Part shown: piece after piece, positions 15,159 to 24,236 of the stretch
Layout: each line of letters starts with the position of its first letter
How positions within the stretch are numbered: the first letter of the stretch is position 1
From: an uncultured Lachnospiraceae bacterium
GTDB taxonomy: Bacteria > Bacillota > Clostridia > Lachnospirales > Lachnospiraceae
DNA length: 64,000 nt
Assembly (NCBI GenBank): GCA_910577175.1
Contig: CAJTLU010000013.1
Span: forward strand, 1-64,000
Direction of reading: 5' to 3'
The notes under the pieces: model-generated
The model's input: the letters and a program-made list of their open reading frames with translations, nothing else
Database searches by the model: none
Told to the model about the DNA's origin: nothing
Translations under genes and position numbers: made by a program

Positions 15159-16925
15159 ATGGCATTGAAGAAACAGGAATATCCTACTGGGGAGCTGATA
15201 TGGCGTTTCCTGCCGTATTTTAAGCCCCATACGAAGGTGCTGGTGTTAGATTTACTCTGCTCCGCGCTTTCTACCGGCTGCGAGCTGGTGCTTCCGCTGA
15301 TTCTCCGGTATATTACGAATACCGGGATGACAGAGTTAGAAAAGCTGACGGTTTCGGTCATCGGAGGACTCGCAGGAATCTATCTGCTGCTTCGTGTGGT
15401 GGAATGTTTATGTAATTATTATCGTGCCTATATGGGACATGTCATGGGCGCCGAAATTGAAACAAGCATGCGGCGGGATGCGTATGCACATCTGCAGAGG
15501 CTTTCCATTACCTTTTTCAATAATACCAAGGTCGGACAGATTATGGGGCGGCTGACCAACGACCTGTTCGATGTGACGGAGTTTGCCCATCACTGTCCGG
15601 AGGAGTTTTTCATTGCGGGCGTAAAAATCATCGTCTCCTTTGTGATTCTGCTTACGATTAACGTGCCGCTCACCCTTGTGATTTTTGCAATGCTCCCGGT
15701 GATGGCGTATGTCTGTATTAAATTAAACCGCAGGAACCGTGCGGCATTTGCAAAGCAGCGCCAGCAGATCGGCGAGCTGAATGCGGAGGTGGAGGACAGC
15801 CTGTTAGGGCAGCGGGTCGTAAAGGCATTTGCGAACGAGACGTTAGAGGAAGCGAAGTTTGCGGAGGGAAATGAGCTGTTTCTGGACATCAAGCGGGAAA
15901 CCTACCGCTATATGGCGGCATTCCATACAAGTACGAAGGTATTTGACGGATTGATGTACCTGGTCGTGATTCTGATGGGCGGGGTGCTTCTGATTCGCGG
16001 CTACATAACACCGGGCGACCTGGTAGCATACACAATGTATGTTGGGACGCTGTTTGCGACAATCCGTACCATTGTTGAGTTTGCGGAGCAATTCCAGCGG
16101 GGCATTACCGGAATCGAACGCTTTTTACAGCTTATGGATGCGGAGATTGATATTTTTGACGAGCCGGGTGCGGAGCCGCTTGAGAGGCCGGCAGGGAGCA
16201 TTTCCTTTGAACATGTCTCCTTTGCTTATCCGGATGACAGCAACACGGTGTTCCACGATTTCAGCCTGGAGGTGGCGGCAGGCGAAAAGCTTGCGATTGT
16301 GGGACCCTCCGGCAGCGGGAAAACGACGTTCTGCCACCTGCTTCCGCGGTTTTATGAAATTGACAACGGGACAATCCGGATTGACGGAAAGGATATCCGG
16401 GGCGTGACCTTAAAAAGCCTGCGGGACTGCATCGGGATTGTGCAGCAGGATGTATATCTGTTTTCCGGTACGATTTTAGAAAATATTTTATACGGGAAAC
16501 CGGGTGCGACGGAGGAAGAAGCGGTCGAGGCGGCGAAAAAGGCGGGAGCCCACGGCTTTATCCTGGAGCTCCCAGAAGGATACAGAAGCTATGTGGGGGA
16601 GCGGGGCGTAAAGCTTTCCGGCGGGCAGAAGCAGCGGATTAGTATTGCGAGGGTGTTTTTAAAGAATCCGCCGATTATGATTTTAGATGAGGCAACCTCG
16701 GCGTTAGATAACGAGAGCGAGTTTGAGGTGGCAAGGTCGCTGGAGGAGCTTACGGCAGGCAGGACGACGGTTACGATTGCGCACCGTCTGTCCACGATTC
16801 AGAACGCGGACCGTATTATTGTGCTGACGAAGGAAGGGATTTCCGAGGAGGGGACGCATCAGGCGTTAATGGAGCAGAAGGGGCTGTACTATGAATACTT
16901 TACCATGTCGGAGCGGCTCCGGTAG
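15159..16925 (+). CDS. ABC transporter, fused permease and ATPase half-transporter
   Basis: 588 residues; SD AAAGGAGG before the ATG. The N-terminal 310 residues hold six membrane helices of an ABC exporter domain. The ATPase domain follows with Walker A VGPSGSGKTT, Q-loop GIVQQDVYLF, signature LSGGQKQRISIA, Walker B IMILDEATSALD and switch IAHRLSTI. Such half-transporters homodimerise to export lipids, peptides or drugs. A single gene suggests a homodimer. Transcription starts from a promoter overlapping the barnase promoter and passes through a dispersed repeat. A short GC hairpin with seven T (16909-16932) at its stop codon may partly terminate. The substrate is unknown. Confidence 0.92.
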   Translation: MALKKQEYPTGELIWRFLPYFKPHTKVLVLDLLCSALSTGCELVLPLILRYITNTGMTELEKLTVSVIGGLAGIYLLLRVVECLCNYYRAYMGHVMGAEIETSMRRDAYAHLQRLSITFFNNTKVGQIMGRLTNDLFDVTEFAHHCPEEFFIAGVKIIVSFVILLTINVPLTLVIFAMLPVMAYVCIKLNRRNRAAFAKQRQQIGELNAEVEDSLLGQRVVKAFANETLEEAKFAEGNELFLDIKRETYRYMAAFHTSTKVFDGLMYLVVILMGGVLLIRGYITPGDLVAYTMYVGTLFATIRTIVEFAEQFQRGITGIERFLQLMDAEIDIFDEPGAEPLERPAGSISFEHVSFAYPDDSNTVFHDFSLEVAAGEKLAIVGPSGSGKTTFCHLLPRFYEIDNGTIRIDGKDIRGVTLKSLRDCIGIVQQDVYLFSGTILENILYGKPGATEEEAVEAAKKAGAHGFILELPEGYRSYVGERGVKLSGGQKQRISIARVFLKNPPIMILDEATSALDNESEFEVARSLEELTAGRTTVTIAHRLSTIQNADRIIVLTKEGISEEGTHQALMEQKGLYYEYFTMSERLR

Positions 16926-17002
16926 TTTTTTTCAGAAAAAAGGGGAATACTAAGCCCGTAATTTGGAAATAGCTTTGTGCTCTTTGTACGGAGGGATATG
17001 GA

Positions 17003-18232
17003 ATGGAAGAATTATGGCAAAAGGAGCTTTTGCAGGCAGCGGAAAAAGAAAAGGAACAGCTTATCGCATGGCGGCGGTATCTGCATGCGCATGCGGAGAC
17101 CGGGTTTGACCTGCCGGAGACGCTGGACTATGTTGAAAAGGAACTTAAGGCAATGGGGCTTGCCCCAAAGCGCTGTGGACGGGCAGGAATGATTGCAGAG
17201 CTTGGGAATGGAAACAAGGATAATACCTTTCTGCTACGTGCGGATATGGACGCGCTGCCGATACGGGAGCAGACAGAGAGCACCTTTGCCGCAGAAAATG
17301 GAAATATGCATGCGTGCGGACATGACATGCATACGACAATGCTTCTGGGCGCGGCAAAGCTTCTGAAGGAGAGGGAGAAGGAGCTTAACGGAACAGTACG
17401 GCTGATGTTCCAGCCTGCTGAGGAGCTGCTTTCCGGGGCAAAGGATATGATAGAAAACGGTGTTCTGGAGTCCGCAACGGTAACAGGCGCGATGATGCTT
17501 CACGTAATGAGCGGAGTAGAGATTCCTGTAGGAACAGCGATTGTGGCTGTGCCGGGGGTAAGCGCACCGGCAGCGGACTACTTTACGATTCTTATAAAGG
17601 GAAAGGGGTGCCATGGCTCATCGCCGAATCTCGGGGTTGACCCGGTGAATGCAGCGGCGCACATAGTGCTGGCACTGCAGGAGGTTCAGACGAGAGAGCT
17701 TTCGGTGGTAGAGAGGGCAATGCTTACGATTGGCAGTATCCAGGGCGGAGAAGCTGCAAATGTCATTCCGGATTGTGTCGTTTTGAAAGGAACGATGCGT
17801 GCTTACCGGGAGGATACAAGGGAATTTTTAAAAGAACGTCTTGTCTCGGTAGCAGAAAAGACCGCAGAGGTTTTCCGTGCATCTGCCGAGGTAACCTTTT
17901 CCTGCGGCTGTCCGGCATTAAAAAATGATGCTGAACTTTCCGCACGCGTACTTGAGTATGCAAAAAGCCTGCTGGGAAAGCAGCGTGCGCTTGGTGCAGG
18001 AGAGCTTGCCGGGGGCGCGATATCAGGCCGGGCGGAAAAAACAGGAGGCTCGGAAGACTTTTCTTATATCAGCGAGAAGGTTCCTTCGGTCATGGTCGCA
18101 CTGGCGGCAGGTACGCCGGAAAACGGCTGCGAGTATCCGTTACACCATCCGGAGGTTACCTTTGAGGAGGAGGCAATGCCATCCGGAAGCGCATTGCTTG
18201 CGTATACGGCGCTTTGCGAACTTGGGAGGTGA
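17003..18232 (+). CDS. M20-family amidohydrolase (hippurate / N-acyl amino acid hydrolase-like)
   Basis: 409 residues; SD GGAGGG before the ATG. Metal-binding motifs of the M20D amidohydrolases are present: LRADMDALPI, HACGHDMHTTMLLGAA, QPAEELLSGAKDMIENG (catalytic Glu pair), MLHVMSG and, near the C-terminus, GGSEDFSYI. The family hydrolyses N-acyl or N-aminoacyl amino acids, such as hippurate or acetyl-diaminopimelate, in the cytoplasm; the exact substrate cannot be assigned. It follows the ABC transporter by 77 bases and ends before a strong terminator. Confidence 0.9.
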   Translation: MEELWQKELLQAAEKEKEQLIAWRRYLHAHAETGFDLPETLDYVEKELKAMGLAPKRCGRAGMIAELGNGNKDNTFLLRADMDALPIREQTESTFAAENGNMHACGHDMHTTMLLGAAKLLKEREKELNGTVRLMFQPAEELLSGAKDMIENGVLESATVTGAMMLHVMSGVEIPVGTAIVAVPGVSAPAADYFTILIKGKGCHGSSPNLGVDPVNAAAHIVLALQEVQTRELSVVERAMLTIGSIQGGEAANVIPDCVVLKGTMRAYREDTREFLKERLVSVAEKTAEVFRASAEVTFSCGCPALKNDAELSARVLEYAKSLLGKQRALGAGELAGGAISGRAEKTGGSEDFSYISEKVPSVMVALAAGTPENGCEYPLHHPEVTFEEEAMPSGSALLAYTALCELGR

Positions 18233-18309
18233 AGGAAACTCTTTTAGGGAATGCTGTACAAAGCGCACCCTTTTTGCAAGCGGAGAAAATTGCTTGCTGT
18301 AAATAAGAT

Positions 18310-18342
18310 AGCTGCCGCCTTTCGTGCGGCGGCTGTTTTTTA
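18310..18342 (+). terminator. Rho-independent terminator after the M20 gene
   Basis: AGCTGCCGC (18310-18318) pairs with GCGGCGGCT (18325-18333, one G-T pair) and is followed by six T. Confidence 0.85.
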
Positions 18343-18390
18343 ACTATTCAAAAATGTGAAGGTGTCAGCGAGGCGGTAGTATACAATTTT

Positions 18391-18416
18391 TGTAACGAAA
18401 TTTAAGTTTTTTCGTC
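18391..18416 (+). promoter_or_regulatory. ECF-type autoregulatory promoter
   Basis: TGTAAC (18391-18396), a 16-base T/A-rich spacer and CGTC (18413-18416) fit the AAC...CGTC pattern of ECF sigma promoters. It stands directly before the sigma gene, so the sigma factor probably transcribes its own operon. Confidence 0.6.
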
Positions 18417-18458
18417 TAAAGGATAAAGGGTAATAATGAAAAGGATGGAGGTGGGAGT

Positions 18459-18944
18459 ATTCGTAAGTTTGAGCAAATATATGAGGAACAGGCAAAAAAG
18501 GTGTTTTCTTATCTCTATTCACTGACAAGAAATTATCATGTGGCGGAAGACCTGACCCAGGAAACCTTTTTCCGTGCGTATAAGCATCTGGATGATTTTC
18601 GGGGAAATTGTTCCCTGACTACCTGGCTATACCAGATTGCAAAGAATCTTTTTGTGGACTATTTGCGTGAGGATAAAAAATACGGGAAGCTGGAGCTGAA
18701 TGAGGAAATTGCCGGTGGAGATAATGTGAGTCTTGTGGAAGAGAAAGAGAATCTGAAAAGGCTTTATTATATCATACATCAGTTAGATGAGCCTTATAAG
18801 GAGGTCTTTTTATTACGCTATAACGAAGAACTTTCCTTCCGGGAGTTAGGAGAGATATTTCATAAATCGGAAAATTGGGCGAGGGTAATATTTTATCGTG
18901 CCAGGGAAAAATTAAGAAAAAAAATAAAGGAGGATATGGGATGA
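18459..18944 (+). CDS. ECF RNA polymerase sigma factor, apparent ATT start
   Basis: With an ATT start at 18459 the protein has 161 residues beginning (M)RKFEQIYEEQAKKVFSYL, the normal sigma-2 beginning. GGAGGTGGG precedes it at the right distance, and no ATG, GTG or TTG exists in frame there. The first standard start (GTG 18501) would remove the first helix of region 2. Region 2 has DLTQETFFRAYKHLDDF and WLYQIAKNL; region 4 has LDEPYKEVFLLRY, ELSFRELGEIF and SENWARV. The stop overlaps the anti-sigma ATG (ATGA). If ATT is used, low initiation efficiency would keep sigma scarce relative to its anti-sigma factor. A base error in the assembly is the alternative. Confidence 0.85.
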   Translation: MRKFEQIYEEQAKKVFSYLYSLTRNYHVAEDLTQETFFRAYKHLDDFRGNCSLTTWLYQIAKNLFVDYLREDKKYGKLELNEEIAGGDNVSLVEEKENLKRLYYIIHQLDEPYKEVFLLRYNEELSFRELGEIFHKSENWARVIFYRAREKLRKKIKEDMG

Positions 18945-19852
18945 AGGAGTGCTGTTTGATTCAGGATAGTATGCCGCTTTACCTTGATGGAATATGCAGT
19001 GACGCAACAAAGGAGTACATAGCGGAGCATTTACAAAGCTGCGAGGAGTGTAAGAAGGTTTATGAAGACATGAGGACATCTTCTGTTCCGGAACCGGCGG
19101 CAGAATTACCACAGAATTATCTGGATGAGGTTGAACCGCTAAAAAAGATAAGAAAAAATCGTAAAATGAAGAAAGGTATCCTTTTGTCTCTTTTGGGTCT
19201 CCTGTTTCTTTTATCAGTTGTTTTTTTCTTTTGGTACAGAAGGCTCGGACCGGAAAGTAGAATTTATTGTAGTTGCGATTCATTTGAGATATTGGCAGTG
19301 GTTGCGGACTATTTTGCGGAGAAAGGCTGTTTAGAGAATCTGGACTTTGTAATCATAGATTCGGATGGCGGGTTTACGGGTAAGAGCGATGGGTTTATCC
19401 TTGAGCCCCTTATCGAGTTTGAGCTTATTCTTTTAGATGAGAACCGGAACTGCCAATATAAAGTGATGGGAAGCCCTGTCAGTGACTCCGCACAGAAAAA
19501 ACGGATGACATGGATGGAAATAGAGAAAGAGCCGTATTCTGCAACCAACTGTGCAAAAATCAATTTTGAGTCTCTGCTGGCAGGTATCAGTGAAGTCAGC
19601 AAAAGAGAAGGAGGAGAGGTTACTGCCAGTCCGGTGCAAATAGGAAAGCCAAGGGAATTTGGAAGTGGTGGATACGACTATATGTTTGAAGGGTGCGACT
19701 ATATTTATGAAATGAAAAGCGGAAGGCTGGATACTTCCTCTGATGTGCCGGAAGCTGTTACGAGGCTGGAGCCTGTATGTAGGATTAGTTTTTTTAGCCG
19801 GGAAGAGGGGGATGGGGCGTTGTGCGATATAATTTTTATAGAAGAGGAATAG
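18941..19852 (+). CDS. Zinc-finger anti-sigma factor with an extracytoplasmic domain
   Basis: The start at 18941 overlaps the sigma stop. 303 residues. The N-terminal cytoplasmic part has the zinc-binding anti-sigma motif H-x3-C-x2-C (EHLQSCEECKKVY). One membrane helix (about 80-100) follows, then an outside domain of about 200 residues (RIYCSCDSFEILAVVADYF...) with no recognised fold. The arrangement is that of anti-sigma factors that hold the ECF sigma at the membrane until an outside signal acts. Several Cys in the outside domain may be structural. The signal is unknown. Confidence 0.85.
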   Translation: MKECCLIQDSMPLYLDGICSDATKEYIAEHLQSCEECKKVYEDMRTSSVPEPAAELPQNYLDEVEPLKKIRKNRKMKKGILLSLLGLLFLLSVVFFFWYRRLGPESRIYCSCDSFEILAVVADYFAEKGCLENLDFVIIDSDGGFTGKSDGFILEPLIEFELILLDENRNCQYKVMGSPVSDSAQKKRMTWMEIEKEPYSATNCAKINFESLLAGISEVSKREGGEVTASPVQIGKPREFGSGGYDYMFEGCDYIYEMKSGRLDTSSDVPEAVTRLEPVCRISFFSREEGDGALCDIIFIEEE

Positions 19853-19917
19853 GGGTATTTGACTGTAAAGCTGTTTTACCTTTACGACACAAGGATTTAA
19901 GAAAGGAGAAGAATTTT

Positions 19918-20604
19918 ATGAAGAAGAGGATTTGTCTGGCAATCGCAGTCTGTCTTCTGGTTCCGACGGTTGCGGTAAATGCGGCTGCGGCGGAGAGCTC
20001 CGGACGGCAGGAGATAACGAAGCAATGTGCAGAGCCGACGCCGGAACCTGTGATGAGAGAGATTGGAGATACGGCGGATAAGGCAGCAGTGTCTCTTGCA
20101 GTCTCTGATTATCCGGGATGCGTGAAAGAAGAAACGTATTTTTTTCATGGCGACGAGTGGAAGATTATCAGTACCGTGGAAGAAAAGGCAGGAGCTTCCT
20201 TGGACGATGCGGAAGTACCGGAGGCGCCGGAGGGACTTTTGGAGATAGAAAGGGTGGAAAGGAGGTTTGGACTTCCGGAGTTTTATGCAGATTCCGATTA
20301 CACTGTAGTCAAACGTGAAAATACAAAAAAGTATTTAAAAAACGGAGAGTTAGTTGCCAATGTTACACAATCATATGACGTGTGGTATTTTGAGAGCGGA
20401 AAGGTTCATATCTATACGTCCTGTGTTTCCCTGCATACCGCAGCAGGATATAAAGAAAGTTACCTGACGGAAGGAGACGTTATAAACACGGACGGTTCGG
20501 TCAGCTATACGGAAGGTTATAAACTGACAGTAATCGGACGTTCTTATTATACAGAGCACGAGCTGGGCTTTATTGTGACACCTTCTTATTACAAGTTTTA
20601 CTAG
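19918..20604 (+). CDS. Secreted protein of unknown function, probably in the ECF regulon (228 aa)
   Basis: The start at 19918 follows AAAGGAGAAG; earlier frames lack an RBS. A signal peptide covers residues 1-27 (cleavage near AAA). The mature protein contains an acidic AEPTPEPVM linker and ends with a domain including VWYFESGKVHIYTSC and DVINTDGSVSYTEGY. This domain resembles the C-terminal half of 1321-1926. It starts 65 bases after the anti-sigma gene. The gap holds TGTAAA, 15 bases and CGAC, a possible second ECF promoter (19864-19888), so it may be a target of the sigma factor. The words TTTACGACACAA at 19881 and the inverse TTGTGTCGTAAA at 20669 flank the gene. Confidence 0.75.
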   Translation: MKKRICLAIAVCLLVPTVAVNAAAAESSGRQEITKQCAEPTPEPVMREIGDTADKAAVSLAVSDYPGCVKEETYFFHGDEWKIISTVEEKAGASLDDAEVPEAPEGLLEIERVERRFGLPEFYADSDYTVVKRENTKKYLKNGELVANVTQSYDVWYFESGKVHIYTSCVSLHTAAGYKESYLTEGDVINTDGSVSYTEGYKLTVIGRSYYTEHELGFIVTPSYYKFY

Positions 20605-20629
20605 GGAAGATGTAAAGAGTAGATTTTGT

Positions 20630-20658
20630 TTGCTTTTTCGGAGAGAGTGTGCTATACT
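20630..20658 (+). promoter_or_regulatory. Promoter of the DEAD-box helicase gene
   Basis: TTGCTT (20630-20635), a 17-base spacer and TATACT (20653-20658) with TGC before it (extended -10). Confidence 0.65.
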
Positions 20659-20734
20659 TACAAGGTCTTTGTGTCGTAAAAGTAGAAACAGCTTTTGATG
20701 CGGGAAAATAAAAAGTAAGGATAGTAAAAAGAAC

Positions 20735-22405
20735 ATGAGATTTGATGAGACAGAGCTGACCGCGCCGATTCTGCGTGCCGTGGCCGAAATGGGATTTGAG
20801 GAAATGACACCGATTCAGGCGGCGGCTATTCCGGTAGTGTTGGAAGGAAAGGATATTATCGGACAGGCGCAGACCGGTACAGGAAAGACGGCAGCGTTCG
20901 GGATTCCGCTGTTGCAGCGGGTGAACCCAAAGGACAGGAGCCTGCAGGCACTGGTACTTTGCCCGACAAGAGAGCTTGCGATTCAGGTGGCGGAGGAAAT
21001 CCGGAAGCTTGCAAAGTTTATGCATGGGATTAAGGTGCTGCCGATTTACGGCGGACAAGATATTACAAAGCAGATTCGTTCCTTAAAGGGCGGCGTACAG
21101 GTGATTATCGGGACGCCGGGCCGTGTAATGGACCATATGCGCCGTCATACCCTGAAAATGGAGACGGTAAAGACCGTAACGCTTGACGAGGCGGATGAGA
21201 TGTTAAACATGGGATTCCGGGAGGATATTGAGCTGATTCTGGGCGAGCTTCCCGAGGAGCGCCAGACGCTTTTATTTTCTGCGACGATGCCGCAGCCGAT
21301 TATGGAACTGGCAGCAACGTACCAGAAAGACGCGGAGCTTGTCCGTGTGGTAAAGCGTGAATTAACTGTGCCGAAAATCGAGCAGTATTATTATGAGGTA
21401 CGCCAGAAGAATAAGCCGGAGGTGCTTTCGCGTCTTCTGGATATGTATGACCCGAAGCGGGCGCTGGTATTTTGCAATACGAAAAAGCTTGTGGACGAGC
21501 TGGTTTCGGATTTGCAGCTGCGGGGCTACTTTGCAGACGGGCTGCATGGCGACTTGAAGCAGCAGCAGAGAGACCGCGTCATGGAAGCGTTCCGTAACGG
21601 AAAGATTGATATTTTGGTCGCTACCGACGTTGCCGCAAGAGGGATTGATGTGGATGACGTGGAAGCGGTATTTAACTATGATATTCCGCAGGATGACGAG
21701 TATTATGTGCATCGTATCGGCAGAACCGGCAGAGCCGGGCGTGTAGGAACCTCTCATACACTGGTAGTCGGCAGGGAAATCTACAAGCTGAAGGATATCA
21801 TGCGCTATTGCAAAACAAAGATTCACATGCGCCCGGTGCCGTCGGTAAACGACATTAACACGATACGGGCGGAAAAGCTGATGAGCCGTGTGGATGAGCT
21901 GATTGCAGGCGGCGAGCTCCGCAGTATGACAGAGATTATCGAAAAGCATATGGAGGAAGCCGATTGTACTGCGTTAGAGATAGCAGCAGCACTCTTAAAG
22001 CTTTCAATGGGCGAGTCTTCCGAAACGATAATGGACGAAGGACTTGACATGAGCGAAGGAGAAGGGAAGGCTGCAAGAGTCCGCCTGTTTGTGAATGTCG
22101 GTAAGAAGGACAATGTACGTCCGGGCGATATTGTCGGCGCGATTGCGGGCGAAAGCGGCATGCCGGGTCAGCTGATCGGAGCTATTAAAATGTACGATAA
22201 CTATACCTTTGTTGAGGTGCCGGGCGAGTATGTGGATGAAGTGCTGCAGGCAATGAAGAATGTAAAGATTAAGGGAAGAGACGTACATATGGAGCGGGCG
22301 AACAAAGGAGGAAAATCCGAGGACAGAGGAAGCGGAAGAAGCAAAAGCGGAAAGTCCGGCGGAAGAAGTACAAAGGGAAGAGGAAAAAGCGAAGGAAAGC
22401 GATAA
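20735..22405 (+). CDS. DEAD-box ATP-dependent RNA helicase, CsdA/DbpA-like
   Basis: 556 residues. Helicase motifs are in order: Q motif (FEEMTPIQAAAIP), AQTGTGKT, PTRELA, GTPGR, DEADEM, SATMP, ATDVAARGID and HRIGRTGRAGR. After the core comes a DbpA-type RNA-binding domain (about 450-525: RLFVNVGKKDNVRPGDIVGA) and a basic Gly/Ser/Lys/Arg tail. These enzymes unwind structured RNA during ribosome assembly and cold adaptation. The gene has its own promoter and terminator and is monocistronic. No good SD is visible, only AGTAAGGATAGTAAAAAG upstream, so initiation may be inefficient or regulated. Confidence 0.95.
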   Translation: MRFDETELTAPILRAVAEMGFEEMTPIQAAAIPVVLEGKDIIGQAQTGTGKTAAFGIPLLQRVNPKDRSLQALVLCPTRELAIQVAEEIRKLAKFMHGIKVLPIYGGQDITKQIRSLKGGVQVIIGTPGRVMDHMRRHTLKMETVKTVTLDEADEMLNMGFREDIELILGELPEERQTLLFSATMPQPIMELAATYQKDAELVRVVKRELTVPKIEQYYYEVRQKNKPEVLSRLLDMYDPKRALVFCNTKKLVDELVSDLQLRGYFADGLHGDLKQQQRDRVMEAFRNGKIDILVATDVAARGIDVDDVEAVFNYDIPQDDEYYVHRIGRTGRAGRVGTSHTLVVGREIYKLKDIMRYCKTKIHMRPVPSVNDINTIRAEKLMSRVDELIAGGELRSMTEIIEKHMEEADCTALEIAAALLKLSMGESSETIMDEGLDMSEGEGKAARVRLFVNVGKKDNVRPGDIVGAIAGESGMPGQLIGAIKMYDNYTFVEVPGEYVDEVLQAMKNVKIKGRDVHMERANKGGKSEDRGSGRSKSGKSGGRSTKGRGKSEGKR

Positions 22406-22412
22406 AACAGCC

Positions 22413-22447
22413 GGGGCTGCGCTGCGTGCGACAGCCCCATTTTTATA
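22413..22447 (+). terminator. GGGGCTG-family terminator
   Basis: GGGGCTG (22413-22419) pairs with CAGCCCC (22432-22438), with inner complementary GCGC/GTGCG bases, followed by ATTTTTATAAATTTTT. Confidence 0.85.
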
Positions 22448-22513
22448 AATTTTTATAAGTCCCTTTTCTGACTGTCAATACAGCTACAGCCTTATTTCTG
22501 TAAACACAACGTA

Positions 22514-23896
22514 TCACCGGACATCCTTTCTCTCTTCCTCCTGGAAGATGCGGAACAGCACCAGGACTGCGGCAATTGCCAGAATAAATTCGGCGGTAAG
22601 CTGCGCGTAGGCAAGGCCGTAAAGCGGGACCAGCCAGTTTAAAAGGTAGAGCGCTGGTATTTCAAGCACGATTTTCCGGAGCAGCGCAAAGAGAAATGCC
22701 TTTTTTCCCATGCCGCATGCCTGGAATACGCCGACAGCAAGAAAGTCCATACAGAGAAACGGAAGGGAGAGGCACATGCCGCGGAGGAATTTTGCACCAT
22801 AGTCTACGATTGCCTCATTTTTCATAAACAAGGAAATCCAGAAAGACGCGCCGATATAGTAGCCGACCGTAATGAGTGCCAGAAAGGCAAGGGAAAGTTT
22901 GGCGGAGAAGGTGACGGTCTGTTTCATGCGGGCAGTATTTCTGCTGGCATAGTTATAGCTGATAAGCGGCATAATGCCCTGCGAAACGCCCATGGTAATA
23001 TACATCGGCACCATATTGACCTTTTGCGCGATGCCCATGGCGGAAACTGCGTCCGGTCCGTAGACGGAGGTAAAATTGTTCAATACGGTCATGCCGGTGA
23101 CATTCAGCAGGTTCTGGATGGAGGCAGGAATCCCGACGCCGCATACGCCGAGAAGAATTGCCCGTTTCATGCTAAAGGCGCGTGGTGAAATGCAGACAAA
23201 GGTGCTTTTGCGTTTTACAAAGAGAAAAACAAAAAAGTATACGCAGGCAACACAGTTTGCAAGGAAGGTTGCCAGTCCCGCGCCTGCGGCGCCCATATTG
23301 AACCCCCACGGGAGAATGAAAACCGGGTCCAGTATAATGTTTAATATGCAGCCGCTCATGGTACCAAGGCTTGCGTGGAGCGTGGAACCCTCCGAGCGTA
23401 CAAGGTAGGCAAGTACCACATTCAGAATTGCCGGTACCGCGCCAAAGGATACGGTCCATTTCAGATATTCCCCGGTGACTGCGGCGGTCTGCGCATCTGC
23501 GCCGAGCAGAGTAAGAAGCGGGGTTTTCCCGATGGTAACAAGCAGGGAAAACAGGGCGCCGCAGAAGATGGCGCAATAAAAGCCAAAGGCAGAGCTGCGG
23601 CGTACCGTATCATAATCCTTTCTGCCCAATGCCCGGCTCATCATGCTGGAGCTGCCGACACCGAACAAATTGTTGACTGCATTAAAGGCTAACAGCACTG
23701 GCGCCGCCAGAGTTACGGCAGAATTCTGGATAGAATTATTTAACATACCAACAAAGTAAGTATCCGCAAGATTGTAAATTACCATGACAAGCGAACTGAT
23801 AACGGTCGGTATGGATAAGACCAGAATTGCCTTCGGGACAGGCGTCTGTTCAAATAAAGCTGTTTTTTTAGCTGCTTTTTCCTGCTCTTCGTTCAT
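22514..23896 (-). CDS. MATE-family multidrug / polyspecific efflux transporter
   Basis: 460 residues with twelve hydrophobic segments in two similar halves. The N-terminal sequence PVPKAILVLSIPTVISSLVMVIYNLADTYFVG is typical of MATE proteins of the DinF/NorM-like Firmicutes branch (written in two parts: PVPKAILVLSIPTV then ISSLVMVIYNLADTYF). YSGRALGRKDY-like SRALGRKDYDTVRR and the GISQG-type loop GVSQGIMPLISYNY are also present. It exports cationic drugs or metabolites using a sodium or proton gradient. It stands alone on the minus strand, facing the helicase gene, with only a weak SD (AAGAAG). Substrate unknown. Confidence 0.92.
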   Translation of the reverse strand: MNEEQEKAAKKTALFEQTPVPKAILVLSIPTVISSLVMVIYNLADTYFVGMLNNSIQNSAVTLAAPVLLAFNAVNNLFGVGSSSMMSRALGRKDYDTVRRSSAFGFYCAIFCGALFSLLVTIGKTPLLTLLGADAQTAAVTGEYLKWTVSFGAVPAILNVVLAYLVRSEGSTLHASLGTMSGCILNIILDPVFILPWGFNMGAAGAGLATFLANCVACVYFFVFLFVKRKSTFVCISPRAFSMKRAILLGVCGVGIPASIQNLLNVTGMTVLNNFTSVYGPDAVSAMGIAQKVNMVPMYITMGVSQGIMPLISYNYASRNTARMKQTVTFSAKLSLAFLALITVGYYIGASFWISLFMKNEAIVDYGAKFLRGMCLSLPFLCMDFLAVGVFQACGMGKKAFLFALLRKIVLEIPALYLLNWLVPLYGLAYAQLTAEFILAIAAVLVLFRIFQEEERKDVR

Positions 23897-24068
23897 CTTC
23901 TTACACCGTAAAATCCCTTTTCATCTGTCTGCTTCGTCTGCTGCTACCGCGGAGACCTTTGCAGGAAATGCCGGAATTTTCCTTTCTTATTCTATTTTAC
24001 TCGAATTAAGATAAAATATCAAGCGAAGAGCAAGCGCCCTGTTTGGTCTCCGCATTTTGTATATCCCC

Positions 24069-24095
24069 TTCTGCAAGCGCTTTGCGCTTGCAGAA
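24069..24095. repeat. Perfect 12-bp stem hairpin
   Basis: TTCTGCAAGCGC (24069-24080) and GCGCTTGCAGAA (24084-24095) with a TTT loop. It lies between the divergent MATE and lipoprotein genes, next to TCTCCGCATTTTGTATAT, which recurs near 29072. No T run follows. The remainder of 23897-24236 has no supported gene, although an in-frame extension of the lipoprotein frame reaches back to 24057 without an RBS. Confidence 0.55.
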
Positions 24096-24236
24096 AAGTC
24101 GGTAAGGGGGTATAATGATAAGAAATACGATTTCATTGTTTTAGGAAACGGTATTAATGTGGATTTTGCTGAAATTCAAAAAAGTGTTGTATTGAATGCG
24201 GGATATATTCTTGAAAAATGGAAGGAGAAGAATGGA

